Origin: an uncultured Dehalococcoidia bacterium
GTDB lineage: Bacteria > Chloroflexota > Dehalococcoidia > Lucifugimonadales > CAJWER01
Length of the DNA: 64,000 bases
NCBI GenBank assembly: GCA_958296115.1
Contig: OY282442.1
Coordinates: 468,001 to 532,000, forward strand
Direction: 5' to 3'
How positions within the stretch are numbered: the first letter of the stretch is position 1; each line of letters starts with the position of its first letter. This document shows, piece after piece, positions 54,119 to 62,742 of the stretch. The position numbers were made by a program, and so were the translations under genes. Under the pieces are notes generated by a model. The model had not been told where the DNA came from, searched no databases, and saw only the letters and a program-made list of their open reading frames with translations.

Positions 54119-55975
54119 ATGACAACCCTGTCTATCCCAGTGCCCAGCCGTCCGGTCCATCCCACGGGGGTGTGGGGCTGGATCACCACTATCGACCATA
54201 AGAGGATAGGCATCCTCTACGGCGTTACCGCCTTCATCATGTTCATCACTGGCGGGCTCGAGGCGCTGTACATGCGGGCGCAGCTCGCCAGGCCGGATCA
54301 GGAACTGGTCAGCCCCGAGGTCTTCAACCAGCTCTTCACGATGCACGCCACGACCATGATCTTCTTGGCTATCATGCCCATGGGCGCGGCCTTCTTCAAC
54401 TACATCATCCCCCTCCAGATCGGCGCGCGAGACGTGGCGTTCCCAAGGCTCAACGCATTCAGCTACTGGACCTTCCTCGGCGGAGCGCTCATCCTGAAGC
54501 TGAGCTGGTTCTTCGGCGGCGCTCCCAACGCGGGCTGGTTCGGCTACGCCCCCATCACGGGAATCCAGTACAACCCCGGGCACGGCATAGACTTCTGGGC
54601 GATGAGCCTGCAGGTGCTGGGCATTGCATCGCTGGCCGCGGCCTTCAACTTCATCGTCACCATAATCAACATGCGCGCGCCGGGCATGTCGCTGATGCGG
54701 ATGCCGCTCTTCACGTGGATGACGCTCATCACGTCCTTCCTGCTGGTGCTCGCCTTCCCCGTCATCACCGTCGCGCTCATCGAGCTGATGTTCGACCGCT
54801 TCTTCGGAATGAACTTCTTCGTCCCCGCGAAAGGCGCGAACCCCCTGTTGTGGCAGCACCTCTTCTGGATATTCGGACACCCGGAGGTGTACATCCTCAT
54901 TCTGCCCGCCATGGGCATCGTCTCGGAAATCATCCCCACCTTCTCCAAGAAGCCGCTCTTCGGATACCCCGTCGTCGTGCTCTCCGGCGCCGTCATCGGC
55001 TTCATGGGCTGGATGGTATGGAGCCACCACATGTTCACAGTGGGACTCGGCCCCGTCGCCAACTCCGTGTTCGCCCTGACGACTATGGCGATAGCAGTCC
55101 CGACGGGGGTCAAGATATTCAACTGGATGGGCACCATGTGGGGCGGCTCCATCTCCTTCAAGACCCCCATGCTCTTCGCGCTGGGCTTCATATGGCTCTT
55201 CATCATCGGCGGACTCAGCGGCGTCATGCACTCCTCCGCCGCCTCCGACGCCCAGCAGCAGGACACCTACTTCGTCGTCGCCCACATCCACTACGTGCTG
55301 TTCGGCGGCAGCATCATGGCGCTGCTGGCGGGAACCTACTACTGGTTCCCCAAGGTAACCGGCCGCATGATGAACGAGACCCTGGGGAAGATCAACTTCT
55401 GGCTGGTCTTCATCTCGATGAACATCACCTTCTTCCCCATGCACTTCATCGGCTTGGACGGAATGCCGCGCCGCATATACCGATACTCCTCCGAGTACGG
55501 CTGGGACTTCTGGAACCTGGTGGCGTCCATCGGCGCGTTCGCCCTGGCGTTCGCCATACTCGTCTTCATGATCAACGTCATCCGGAGCGCCATGAAGGGC
55601 GAGAAGGCCAGCGCCGACCCGTGGGACGGCAGGACCCTGGAATGGTCCATACCCTCCCCCACGCCTGAATACAACTTCGCCCAGATTCCGACGGTCAGGG
55701 GCATAGACCCGTTCTGGGCGCAGAAGCGCGAGCGGGTTCCCGTAGCGCCCGTCGCGGGCGGCTCCGGCGAGGACGACGCCCACTCGATACACCTGCCCCA
55801 GCCGTCGTACTGGCCCTTCCTGGCTTCCATCGGCCTGTTCATAGGCGCATACGGCCTGGTCTACTACCAGTCCATCGTCGGCATGACAGCCGGGATCCTG
55901 GGCTTGGCCTTGACCATCGTGTCCGTGTACGCCTGGTCGTTCGAGCCGGTCAACGACCCCGAAGAGGAGCATTAG
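54119..55975 (+). CDS. ctaD: Cytochrome c oxidase subunit I
   Basis: 618 aa with about 12-14 membrane helices. Haem and copper ligands appear in order: His in LFTMHATTMIF, then FWIFGHPEVYILILPA (CuB His-Glu-Tyr region), MVWSHHMFTVG (CuB His pair) and VVAHIHYVLFGG (haem His residues). NYIIPLQIGARDVAFPRLN carries the D-channel Asn/Asp, and the Glu of GHPEV marks an A1-type haem-copper oxidase. It reduces O2 to water and pumps protons. The usual ribosome site is GGGGGCG just upstream. Confidence 0.97.
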   Translation: MTTLSIPVPSRPVHPTGVWGWITTIDHKRIGILYGVTAFIMFITGGLEALYMRAQLARPDQELVSPEVFNQLFTMHATTMIFLAIMPMGAAFFNYIIPLQIGARDVAFPRLNAFSYWTFLGGALILKLSWFFGGAPNAGWFGYAPITGIQYNPGHGIDFWAMSLQVLGIASLAAAFNFIVTIINMRAPGMSLMRMPLFTWMTLITSFLLVLAFPVITVALIELMFDRFFGMNFFVPAKGANPLLWQHLFWIFGHPEVYILILPAMGIVSEIIPTFSKKPLFGYPVVVLSGAVIGFMGWMVWSHHMFTVGLGPVANSVFALTTMAIAVPTGVKIFNWMGTMWGGSISFKTPMLFALGFIWLFIIGGLSGVMHSSAASDAQQQDTYFVVAHIHYVLFGGSIMALLAGTYYWFPKVTGRMMNETLGKINFWLVFISMNITFFPMHFIGLDGMPRRIYRYSSEYGWDFWNLVASIGAFALAFAILVFMINVIRSAMKGEKASADPWDGRTLEWSIPSPTPEYNFAQIPTVRGIDPFWAQKRERVPVAPVAGGSGEDDAHSIHLPQPSYWPFLASIGLFIGAYGLVYYQSIVGMTAGILGLALTIVSVYAWSFEPVNDPEEEH

Positions 55976-55977
55976 GC

Positions 55978-56700
55978 TTGGCGCAAGCTGCCGCAACTCA
56001 GCACGGAGAGCATGAGGAGACCACGACCGGCCTGAACCACAGGAAGCTCCTGATGTGGGCGTTCCTGGGGTCGGACTGCATGTTCTTCGGCTCCCTCATA
56101 GCGACCTACGTCGTCTACCAGGGCAAGAGCAAGGTCGGCCCCTTCCCGGAGGACGTGTTCAGCATCCCCGTCACCTCCGTCAGCACCTTCGTGCTCCTCA
56201 TGAGCAGCATGAGCATGGTGCTCGCCTACGCCGCGCTCACCCGCGGCAAGATGAAGGCGTTCCGAATCTGGATACTCTCCACCGCCATCATGGGCATGAC
56301 CTTCATAGGCTTCCAGGTCTTCGAGTTCAGAGACTTCGCCAACTACGAGGTGCATATCGACTGCGCCCACCTGGACGTGGAGAAGCTCACCGAATTCGAG
56401 AAGACCTTCGCCGACCAATGCGCGGACGGCGTCGAGGAGTTCGAGGAGCAGCACGGACTGACGCCGAGGACCAACCTATTCGGCACGACGTTCTTCACCC
56501 TCACGGGCTTCCACGGCGCGCACGTAACGCTCGGCGTCATATGGCTGCTCTCCATAGCCTTCCACTCCTTCCGGGGCGGCGTCAGGCCCGAAACCAACCT
56601 CGACGTGGACCTGGCGGCCCTGTACTGGCACTTCGTGGACGTGGTATGGATTGTCATCTTCACCGTCGTGTACCTGTTCGGAGTATTCCCAGGGATATGA
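55978..56700 (+). CDS. ctaE: Cytochrome c oxidase subunit III
   Basis: 240 aa from TTG 55978, 2 nt after ctaD. Membrane helices include LLMWAFLGSDCMFFGSLIATY and VSTFVLLMSSMSMVLAYAAL, and the family motif FFTLTGFHGAHVTLGVIWLL is present, with the final YWHFVDVVWIVIFTVVYL. An acidic loop of about 40 residues sits in the middle (CAHLDVEKLTEFEKTF), longer than in many homologues. It stabilises subunit I. Confidence 0.95.
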   Translation: MAQAAATQHGEHEETTTGLNHRKLLMWAFLGSDCMFFGSLIATYVVYQGKSKVGPFPEDVFSIPVTSVSTFVLLMSSMSMVLAYAALTRGKMKAFRIWILSTAIMGMTFIGFQVFEFRDFANYEVHIDCAHLDVEKLTEFEKTFADQCADGVEEFEEQHGLTPRTNLFGTTFFTLTGFHGAHVTLGVIWLLSIAFHSFRGGVRPETNLDVDLAALYWHFVDVVWIVIFTVVYLFGVFPGI

Positions 56701-56704
56701 GCTA

Positions 56705-57040
56705 ATGGCAGAAGACGCGCATACGCACGATAACCAGCCTACGCAGGAGTCCCACGCGGAGCACACCGGGCATCCTACCCCGATGACCTACTTCAAGGTC
56801 GCGATGATCCTCTCGATCATCACGGCCATAGAGGTCGCCATCTTCTACGTCGAGGACCTGGGGCACGGAATCATCCCCATCCTCGTCGTCCTCTCCGTCG
56901 CCAAGTTCGCCCTCGTCGCCATGTTCTACATGCACCTGCGCTACGACGCCAAGCTCTTCACGGGCTTCTTCGTCGGCGGACTCATACTCGCGCTCACAAT
57001 CGGCATCGCGCTGCTCGGACTCTTCCGATTCTTCGGCTGA
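56705..57040 (+). CDS. ctaF: Cytochrome c oxidase subunit IV-type protein
   Basis: 111 aa from ATG 56705, 4 nt after ctaE. A His-rich N-terminus (HTHDNQPTQESHAEHTGHP) is followed by three membrane helices: VAMILSIITAIEVAIFYV, IIPILVVLSVAKFALVAMFYM with the HLRYD motif of bacterial subunit IV, and FVGGLILALTIGIALLGLF. It is the small fourth subunit of bacterial aa3/caa3 oxidases. The His-rich tail might bind metal, which is inference. Confidence 0.88.
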   Translation: MAEDAHTHDNQPTQESHAEHTGHPTPMTYFKVAMILSIITAIEVAIFYVEDLGHGIIPILVVLSVAKFALVAMFYMHLRYDAKLFTGFFVGGLILALTIGIALLGLFRFFG

Positions 57041-57050
57041 GGCAGCCGAA

Positions 57051-57875
57051 GTGGAATCCATCTGGACCCACTGGCACCCTCACCCGGACGTACTCATAGG
57101 CTTGGGGCTGCTCGAGGCGGGCTACCTGCTCGGCGTCGGCCCCATGCGCCGGCGCTACAAGCTGGCGGACGACGTGGACCCGCGCCAAGTGGCGACCTTC
57201 ACGCTCGGCGTAATGGTCATATTCGTCTCGCTGCTGTCCCCGCTGCACGTCCTGAGCGACCAATACCTCTTCAGCGCCCACATGCTCCAGCACGTGCTGC
57301 TGACCCTCGTCGCGCCCCCGCTCCTGCTGCTGGGAACGCCGGACTGGCTCATACGCCGCATCCTGCGCCCAGACTGGGCCTTCATTGCCGTTCGCGTCAT
57401 CGTCCACCCCGTCGTCGCAATCGTCCTGTTCAACGTCGTCTTCTCCATATGGCACCTGCCAGACCTCTACCACCTCTCCGTAACCAGCCGCCCGGTCCAC
57501 ATCGGCGAGCACCTCCTGTTCATCGGGACCGCCATGATAATGTGGTGGCCCCTCGTCAGCTCCATGCCCGAGCTCCCCAGGCTCTCGCACCCCCTCCAGA
57601 TGGTGTACCTCTTCGTGATGTCGCTCGCCCAGATAATCGTGTTCGGAGCCATCACGTTCGCCCCGGAGCCGCTCTACGAGTGGTACGTCAACGCGCCGCG
57701 AATCTGGTACCCGTCAGCCCTCGCCGACCAGCAGATAGGCGCGGTCATAATGAAGGTCGGAGGCGGACTCCTCTTCATAGCCCTGATGATAATCGCCTTC
57801 TTCCGCTGGTACGGCGCAGAGCAGAAGAAGGACGAGGCCGAGCGCAAGGACGCCGGCACGCTGACCTATCACTGA
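57051..57875 (+). CDS. ctaG: Cytochrome c oxidase assembly factor CtaG (caa3_CtaG)
   Basis: 274 aa from GTG 57051, 10 nt after the subunit IV gene. About seven membrane helices with conserved His-rich motifs: WTHWHPHPDVLIGLGLLE, LSAHMLQHVLLTLVAPPLLLLG-type (FSAHMLQHVLLTLVAPP) and HIGEHLLFIGTAMIMWWPL. The caa3_CtaG family is needed for assembly of the CuB/CuA centres. The C-terminus is charged. It closes the oxidase run before the DUF429 duplicates. Confidence 0.92.
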   Translation: MESIWTHWHPHPDVLIGLGLLEAGYLLGVGPMRRRYKLADDVDPRQVATFTLGVMVIFVSLLSPLHVLSDQYLFSAHMLQHVLLTLVAPPLLLLGTPDWLIRRILRPDWAFIAVRVIVHPVVAIVLFNVVFSIWHLPDLYHLSVTSRPVHIGEHLLFIGTAMIMWWPLVSSMPELPRLSHPLQMVYLFVMSLAQIIVFGAITFAPEPLYEWYVNAPRIWYPSALADQQIGAVIMKVGGGLLFIALMIIAFFRWYGAEQKKDEAERKDAGTLTYH

Positions 57876-57891
57876 TAGGATGCGCATGGCA

Positions 57892-57921
57892 TTGACCGGG
57901 AGTCTCTAGTAGCCATATACT
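57892..57921 (+). promoter_or_regulatory. Promoter of the first DUF429 gene
   Basis: TTGACC at 57892-57897, an 18-nt spacer, TATACT at 57916-57921. The surrounding sequence (TTGACC, then GAGTCTCTAGTAG, CATATAC) recurs in altered form before the second copy. Confidence 0.5.
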
Positions 57922-57970
57922 TGGCGCTGTCCAAGTCCATTGAATCTCGGTATCGAGGGAGGCAACTGAA

Positions 57971-58723
57971 ATGGCGCAGAGCAAGTTCGTCGGAGTGGAC
58001 GGATGCAAGGGAGGCTGGTTCAGCGTCGGATTCGACCACGGCGGAGCCTATGAGTTGGGAGTACACGATGACTTCAGCCAGCTGCTTGCCTACTACGGCG
58101 ACGCCGAGCTGATACTCGTGGACATGCCAATCGGCCTCTCGGATGGCCCTGAGGAGCGTGACGGGGACAAGCCCGCCCGGTCGAAGTTGCCCTCCAGGCG
58201 TAGCTCTGTCTTCAGGATACCGACCCGTCAGACCATGGAGTATCTGGAGAGGAACCCTGACGACCACGACGAGGCCAAGGACATAGAGCACCGTGCCACC
58301 GGTGGTACGAGTATCAGCCCGTATACTTTTGGGATAGTCTGCAAGATCATTGAAGTCGATAAGGTGATGAGAGCTCGCCCCCGTGACGCAAAGCCAAGCG
58401 TCAGGGAAGTTCACCCCGAGATCTGCTTCTGGGCGCTGAACGCCAAACAGGAGATGGAGTACAGCAAGGACCCGAGGAAGGGACCCGAGGGAGTAGAGGA
58501 ACGGCGCCGCGTGCTCGAAAAGATCGAGCCGAGCGCTAATAGCATATATTCCGAGGCCCTTCGCAAATACATGGGAAAGCAAGTTGCCGAAGACGACATC
58601 GTGGACGCGCTCGCGGCAGCCGTAACCGCCTACCACGGCCAGGGCAAGCTTCGAACGCTCCCAGAAAACCCGACGCAAGACCAGCGCGGCCTGCCCATGG
58701 AGATGGTCTACTACATCCCCTGA
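57971..58723 (+). CDS. DUF429-family protein, tandem copy 1
   Basis: 250 aa starting MAQSKFVGVDGCKGGWFSV, the family hallmark of a predicted RNase H-like fold. Further motifs are LILVDMPIGL (Asp), RRSSVFRIPTRQ, VREVHPEICFWALN and the C-terminal DDIVDALAAAVTAYHG. Acidic residues in the first, second and last motifs suit a metal-dependent nuclease, but no activity is established. GGGAGG precedes the ATG. It is the left member of a tandem duplication placed between ctaG and the SCO1 gene. Confidence 0.88.
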   Translation: MAQSKFVGVDGCKGGWFSVGFDHGGAYELGVHDDFSQLLAYYGDAELILVDMPIGLSDGPEERDGDKPARSKLPSRRSSVFRIPTRQTMEYLERNPDDHDEAKDIEHRATGGTSISPYTFGIVCKIIEVDKVMRARPRDAKPSVREVHPEICFWALNAKQEMEYSKDPRKGPEGVEERRRVLEKIEPSANSIYSEALRKYMGKQVAEDDIVDALAAAVTAYHGQGKLRTLPENPTQDQRGLPMEMVYYIP

Positions 58724-58730
58724 CCGACCA

Positions 58731-58759
58731 TTGACCAAGAATCTCTAGGAGCATATCCT
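58731..58759 (+). promoter_or_regulatory. Promoter of the second DUF429 gene
   Basis: TTGACC at 58731-58736, a 17-nt spacer, TATCCT at 58754-58759. It aligns with the promoter of copy 1, so the regulatory region was duplicated with the gene. Confidence 0.45.
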
Positions 58760-58809
58760 CCGACATTGCCCACGGACACTGAGTCGCGGCATCGAGGGAG
58801 GCAACTGAA

Positions 58810-59556
58810 ATGGCACAGAGCAAGTTCGTCGGAGTGGACGGATGCAAAGGAGGCTGGTTCAGCGTGGGATTCGACCATGCCGGAGCCTGCGAGTTTGAGG
58901 TACACGATGACTTCCGCCAGTTGCTCGACCAGTATGGCGACGCCGAACTGATACTCGTGGACATCCCAATCGGCCTCCCGCACGACGCCAAGAGACGTGA
59001 CGTGGACAGTGCCGCCCGGAAGAAACTCGAGAGGCGTAAGAGTTCCGTCTTCACGGCCCCGACCCGCCGGACGGCGGAGTATGCGGCGAAGAACCCCAAA
59101 GACTACGATGGCGCCAAGAAGGAAGAGTATGTTGCCACTGGCGCGGATAGGCGTATCAGCAAGCAGGCTTTCGCGATAGCACCAAAGATTGCCCAAGTCG
59201 ATGAAGTGATGAGGGATCTCCCCCATGACGCAAAGCTGAGCGTCAGGGAAGTTCACCCCGAAATCTGCTTCTGGGCGCTGAACGGCGAGCAGGCCATGAA
59301 GTACAGCAAGAAGAAGAGCGAAGGAAGAAGTGAACGGCGCCGCGTGCTCGAAAAGATCGAGCCGAGCGCTAAGAGCATATATTCCGACGCCCTTGGCAAA
59401 TACTTGAGAAAGCAAGTTGCCCGAGACGACATCGTGGACGCGCTCGCGGCAGCCGTAACCGCCTACCACGGCCAGGGCAAGCTTCGAACGCTCCCAGAAG
59501 ACCCGCCGCTCGACCAGTGCGGCCTGCCCATGGAGATGGTCTACTACATCCCCTGA
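58810..59556 (+). CDS. DUF429-family protein, tandem copy 2
   Basis: 248 aa, clearly paralogous to the preceding gene: the first 20 residues and the last 50 are almost identical, including the nucleotides of the C-terminal coding region, while the middle (residues about 60-130) has diverged, for example ARKKLERRKSSVFTAPTRRT. All family motifs (GVDGCKGGW, ILVDIPIGL, EVHPEICFWALN, DDIVDALAAA) are intact, so both copies are probably functional. The conserved ends beside a divergent middle suggest gene conversion or selection for a different target. Confidence 0.88.
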   Translation: MAQSKFVGVDGCKGGWFSVGFDHAGACEFEVHDDFRQLLDQYGDAELILVDIPIGLPHDAKRRDVDSAARKKLERRKSSVFTAPTRRTAEYAAKNPKDYDGAKKEEYVATGADRRISKQAFAIAPKIAQVDEVMRDLPHDAKLSVREVHPEICFWALNGEQAMKYSKKKSEGRSERRRVLEKIEPSAKSIYSDALGKYLRKQVARDDIVDALAAAVTAYHGQGKLRTLPEDPPLDQCGLPMEMVYYIP

Positions 59557-59589
59557 CCGACTACTGACAATCCGATTGGAGCGACAAGC

Positions 59590-59796
59590 ATGAATAGAAG
59601 ACTCGACAACATGGCAGTGCTCTTCCCCCTGCTCGCCGTGCTGATGGTCGTCGCCGTCGCAGGCGGGCTGGGCGTGGCGTTCACCGTCATCCACGAGACC
59701 ACCCACAGCGAGATAGGCGTCCTGATACTCGGCGTGTCCCTCGTCGTGGGCGTGCCCGCCGTCGCCGCCCTCCTCCAGCAGCGCCTGGACCCCTAG
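59590..59796 (+). CDS. Small two-helix membrane protein
   Basis: 68 aa with two hydrophobic segments (MAVLFPLLAVLMVVAVAGGLGVAF and IGVLILGVSLVVGVPAVAALL) and a short His-containing loop (TVIHETTHSE). GGAG lies at good distance before the ATG. It sits between the DUF429 pair and the SCO1 gene, 18 nt before the latter, and may be an oxidase accessory protein. No family is recognised. Confidence 0.65.
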   Translation: MNRRLDNMAVLFPLLAVLMVVAVAGGLGVAFTVIHETTHSEIGVLILGVSLVVGVPAVAALLQQRLDP

Positions 59797-59814
59797 CCGG
59801 GCCGGCGTAACCGC

Positions 59815-60501
59815 GTGCCTGCCAGGACAGCGCCGCCATTCGCGTTGAACCGCGTCCTTGCCCTTGCGTTGGCCCTCCTGGCCGCGTCCGCCCTCGCCTG
59901 CGGCGGACCAGACCCATTGCGCGGAACTGTGTTCGACCCCGTGCGGGACGCGCCGGCCTTTGCGCTGCAAGACCATCGCGGCAACCCCGTATCGCTCGAT
60001 ACCTACGACGGCGACGTGATAGCGCTGACCTTCCTGTACACCTACTGCCCGGACCTATGTCCGGCCGTAACCAGCCGCCTGCGGGATGTCCAGAGGTTGC
60101 TGGGGGACGAGTCGGCCCGCGTCAATTTCGTAGCGGTAAGCGTGGACCCAGAGCGCGACACCCCCGAACGCGCCCGCGAATACCTCGAACAATGGAGCCT
60201 CGACGACCGCTGGGCATTCCTCACAGGCGGCGAGGCCGAGCTCTCCTCAGTCTGGCGCGCGTACTTCATAGACCCAACGCAGATCGAATGGAACCGCGCC
60301 GACCCGACCTCATCCCTACCAACCGTCACCCCGCGGCGCGGCGTGGACGCCCTCAGAAGAGCCATAGCCGCCAGGTACGAGGTCGTACACTCCGCCCCCG
60401 TCTACCTGATAGACGCCGACAGGCGCCTCCGCGCGCTCTTCACTCCGCCCCTTGACCCGGAGGACGTGGCCCACGACATTCGGCTGCTGCTGGATGAGTG
60501 A
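59815..60501 (+). CDS. SCO1/SenC-family copper chaperone lipoprotein
   Basis: 228 aa from GTG 59815. A lipoprotein signal (VLALALALLAASALAC) is followed by the thioredoxin-like SCO domain: APAFALQDHRGNPVSLDTYDG, copper-binding CxxxC in LYTYCPDLCPAVTS, VSVDPERDTPERAREYL and the third ligand His in YEVVHSAPVYLIDAD. SCO proteins deliver copper to, or reduce, the CuA site of oxidase subunit II, which fits the nearby ctaC-G genes. A loop of about 20 residues between VWRAYF and the His is longer than in many homologues. Confidence 0.92.
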   Translation: MPARTAPPFALNRVLALALALLAASALACGGPDPLRGTVFDPVRDAPAFALQDHRGNPVSLDTYDGDVIALTFLYTYCPDLCPAVTSRLRDVQRLLGDESARVNFVAVSVDPERDTPERAREYLEQWSLDDRWAFLTGGEAELSSVWRAYFIDPTQIEWNRADPTSSLPTVTPRRGVDALRRAIAARYEVVHSAPVYLIDADRRLRALFTPPLDPEDVAHDIRLLLDE

Positions 60502-60683
60502 GGACGCGGCGGCCTGGCGCTGATTCAATGCAGCTTGGGCATCCCGAATCACCCCTCCCCCTTGACGGGAGAGGGCCAGGGTGAGAGTAACTCCCCGGCC
60601 TCGCCCCAAAAGGGACCGCAGGCGTCTCGCCTGCATCCCCGGCCTCCCCCGAAAATTGCCCCCAAATTGCCCCAAAATGCCCC

Positions 60684-60713
60684 TTGACACCGCGAGAACA
60701 GCCGTGCTATTCT
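60684..60713 (+). promoter_or_regulatory. Promoter of repeat copy C
   Basis: TTGACA at 60684-60689, an 18-nt spacer, TATTCT at 60708-60713 preceded by TGC; identical hexamers to copy A. Confidence 0.6.
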
Positions 60714-60719
60714 GATAGA

Positions 60720-61161
60720 CGGCCCGAAGGGACGTACTCCAAACGGGCACAGAGCCACCTCTGCCAAAACTTGTGGGCATTCATGCCGCGGCTGTTGTTG
60801 GGACGGGGCCCCCGCGGTATGAGAAGGCCGCTCTGTGTTCCGGCGTCTCGACAGGAGGACGCAGTGCCAAATGTGCCTCCCCCGTTCCAGGTGCGGACTC
60901 TCGGACGACCGGGAGGACCGTAGCCAGCGCAGCCCGACGCCTTGGCGGGTGGAAGGAACAAGCGCGAAACGCAGGCGGTCCCGCAAGGGCCCGTCAGCCG
61001 TCCGGGAAAGTTAGAGGAGGGGCTGCACCCCCAGTGTCGGCGGGCGATCGACGTCGGCATCCTCGAAGCAAGTACCGGAGTCACTGCCTTGCAAGGCAAA
61101 CTCATCTCCCGCGAGAGCGGGAGAAACCAGGAGTAGACAGGACGCGGGTCGCAAGACCCGC
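60720..61161 (+). ncRNA. Candidate structured RNA of the triplicated element, copy C
   Basis: Runs from the CCCGAAGGG hairpin to the final GCGGGTC-GCAA-GACCCGC hairpin at 61144-61161. It is 3 nt longer than copy B near 60768, and its GAGCGGGAGAAACC changes the frame of the short ORF that copies A and B carry, while the hairpins persist. That favours an RNA over a protein product. Confidence 0.45.
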
Positions 61162-61521
61162 CAAGTACCCTCTCCCTCACGGGGGAAAGGGCCAGGGTGA
61201 GGGCAAACGCCCCGCCCTGCGCCCCTCCCCCGAAGGGAAAGGGCTAGGAGACAAGGGCGATTCCCCGCCCCGTCCCTCTCCCTATGATGGGAGAAGGGCC
61301 AGGGTAAGGGCGAATCAGGCGCAGAAGCGGCTAGAACCCGCCAGAGCGCCAACAGAAAGGAGACAGCGCAAGGCTAATTGACAGAGGACGAGGCGAACGC
61401 CCCTCTCCTGGTGAGAATCCAGGCGGGGGACACGCAGGGGCAACCCGTTGTGGTTGGCCCTAATTCACGTTGGGGTCGCCTACCAAGATGAAGATGCGAT
61501 AGCCCTGGGATACGGGGCTGG

Positions 61522-62742
61522 CTATGCAATCCCCAGCGCCTCGACCACTGTCCCCATGTCCTTGTCTCCGCGCCCGCTCAGGCCGACGAGTATCGTCCGG
61601 TCCCGCGAAAGGGCAGGGGCCATTCTGGATACGTGGTAGATGGCGTGAGCGGGCTCGAGGGCTGGGATTATCCCCTCGGCGCGGCACAGCAGCTTGAATC
61701 CCTCCAAGGCCTGGTCGTCGGTAACGTTGACGTAGGCGGCGCGGCCGGTGTCCTTCAAGTGGCTGTGCTCAGGCCCAACGCCCGGGTAGTCCAGGCCGGC
61801 CGAGATGCTGTGGGCCTCCTGTATCTGGCCGTCCTCGTCCTGCAGCAGGTAGGACATGCTGCCGTGCAGCGCGCCCACCTCGCCTGACGTCAAGGTCGCG
61901 GCGGTCCGGTCGGTGTCGGCTCCCTCGCCGCCCGCCTCCACGCCGACCAGCTCGACGCTCTCGTCTGGGATGAAAGCGTGGAAGATGCCCATGGCGTTGC
62001 TGCCGCCGCCGACGCAGGCCACCACGTAGTCCGGAAGGCTGCCCGTCTCCGACAGGAGCTGCGCCTTCGCCTCTCGACCTATCATCGCCTGAAAATCGCG
62101 CACCATCATCGGGTACGGGTGCGGGCCGACGACGCTGCCGATGATGTAGTGGGTCGTCTCGACGTTGGTTACCCAGTCGCGGATAGTCTCGTTGATAGCG
62201 TCCTTGAGTGTGCGGCTGCCGGAGCCGACGGGCTTGACGTCCGCGCCGAGCAGCTTCATACGAGACACGTTGAGGGCCTGGCGCCTGATGTCCTCCTCGC
62301 CCATGTAGACGACGCACTCCTGGCCCAGCATCGCGCACACCGTCGCGGTGGCTACGCCGTGCTGTCCCGCGCCGGTCTCGGCTATGACGCGCCGCTTGCC
62401 CATTCGCTTGGCGAGCAGGCCCTGGCCGAGCGCGTTGTTGATCTTGTGGGCGCCGGTGTGGGCCAGGTCTTCGCGCTTGAGGTAGATCTGGGCTCCGCCG
62501 AGCTCGGCCTCCAAGTTCTCGGCATGGTACAGCGGAGTCGGACGCCCGACGTAGCTTCGAAGCAGCCGGGCGTACTCGTCCTGGAACTCGCGGTCCTCCC
62601 GGATCTCGTTGTAGAAGGCGCCGAGCTCGCCCAGGGCGTGCATCAGCGTCTCGGGGACGAAGCGCCCTCCGAACTCGCCGAATCGGCCCGAAGCGTCGGG
62701 CAGCGCGGCCGCGCCCACTCCCGCCACGACTAGACGTCCCAC
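61522..62742 (-). CDS. trpB: Tryptophan synthase beta subunit
   Basis: 406 aa. GTG 62742 overlaps the upstream dehydrogenase stop by 13 nt; GTG 62727 is an alternative start. PLP-binding Lys is in [13 protein letters not shown], the phosphate-binding loop is [10 protein letters not shown], the catalytic Glu region is [15 protein letters not shown], and [12 protein letters not shown] and [11 protein letters not shown] lie at the end. It is a TrpB1-type sequence by its [11 protein letters not shown] start. It joins indole and serine to make tryptophan. trpA is not adjacent in this window. Confidence 0.95.
   Translation of the reverse strand: MGRLVVAGVGAAALPDASGRFGEFGGRFVPETLMHALGELGAFYNEIREDREFQDEYARLLRSYVGRPTPLYHAENLEAELGGAQIYLKREDLAHTGAHKINNALGQGLLAKRMGKRRVIAETGAGQHGVATATVCAMLGQECVVYMGEEDIRRQALNVSRMKLLGADVKPVGSGSRTLKDAINETIRDWVTNVETTHYIIGSVVGPHPYPMMVRDFQAMIGREAKAQLLSETGSLPDYVVACVGGGSNAMGIFHAFIPDESVELVGVEAGGEGADTDRTAATLTSGEVGALHGSMSYLLQDEDGQIQEAHSISAGLDYPGVGPEHSHLKDTGRAAYVNVTDDQALEGFKLLCRAEGIIPALEPAHAIYHVSRMAPALSRDRTILVGLSGRGDKDMGTVVEALGIA

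Larger units (their letters stand above)
60652..61370 (+). repeat. Triplicated long element, copy C
   Basis: Same order as copies A and B: the AAATTGCCCC pair, promoter, conserved core, CCCTCTCCC-type palindromes. It keeps the GGCGCAGAAGCGGCTAGAAC segment seen in A but lacks the right-end segment shared by A and B. A CCCTCCCCC-type palindrome and a GCAGGCGTCTCGCCTGC hairpin precede it. The rest of the gap (to 61521) holds no gene. Confidence 0.85.

Noticed and set aside
54036-54122. 28-codon ORF between ctaC and ctaD overlapping the ctaD start as ATGA
   Set aside because: Its ATG lies inside a perfect TATAAT promoter hexamer, it lacks a good ribosome site, and the composition is not distinctive; coupling peptide is possible but unproven.
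53957-55996. 679-codon minus-strand ORF opposite ctaD
   Set aside because: It consists of His/Asp/Glu/Val-rich antisense translation of a highly conserved oxidase gene; no motif supports it.
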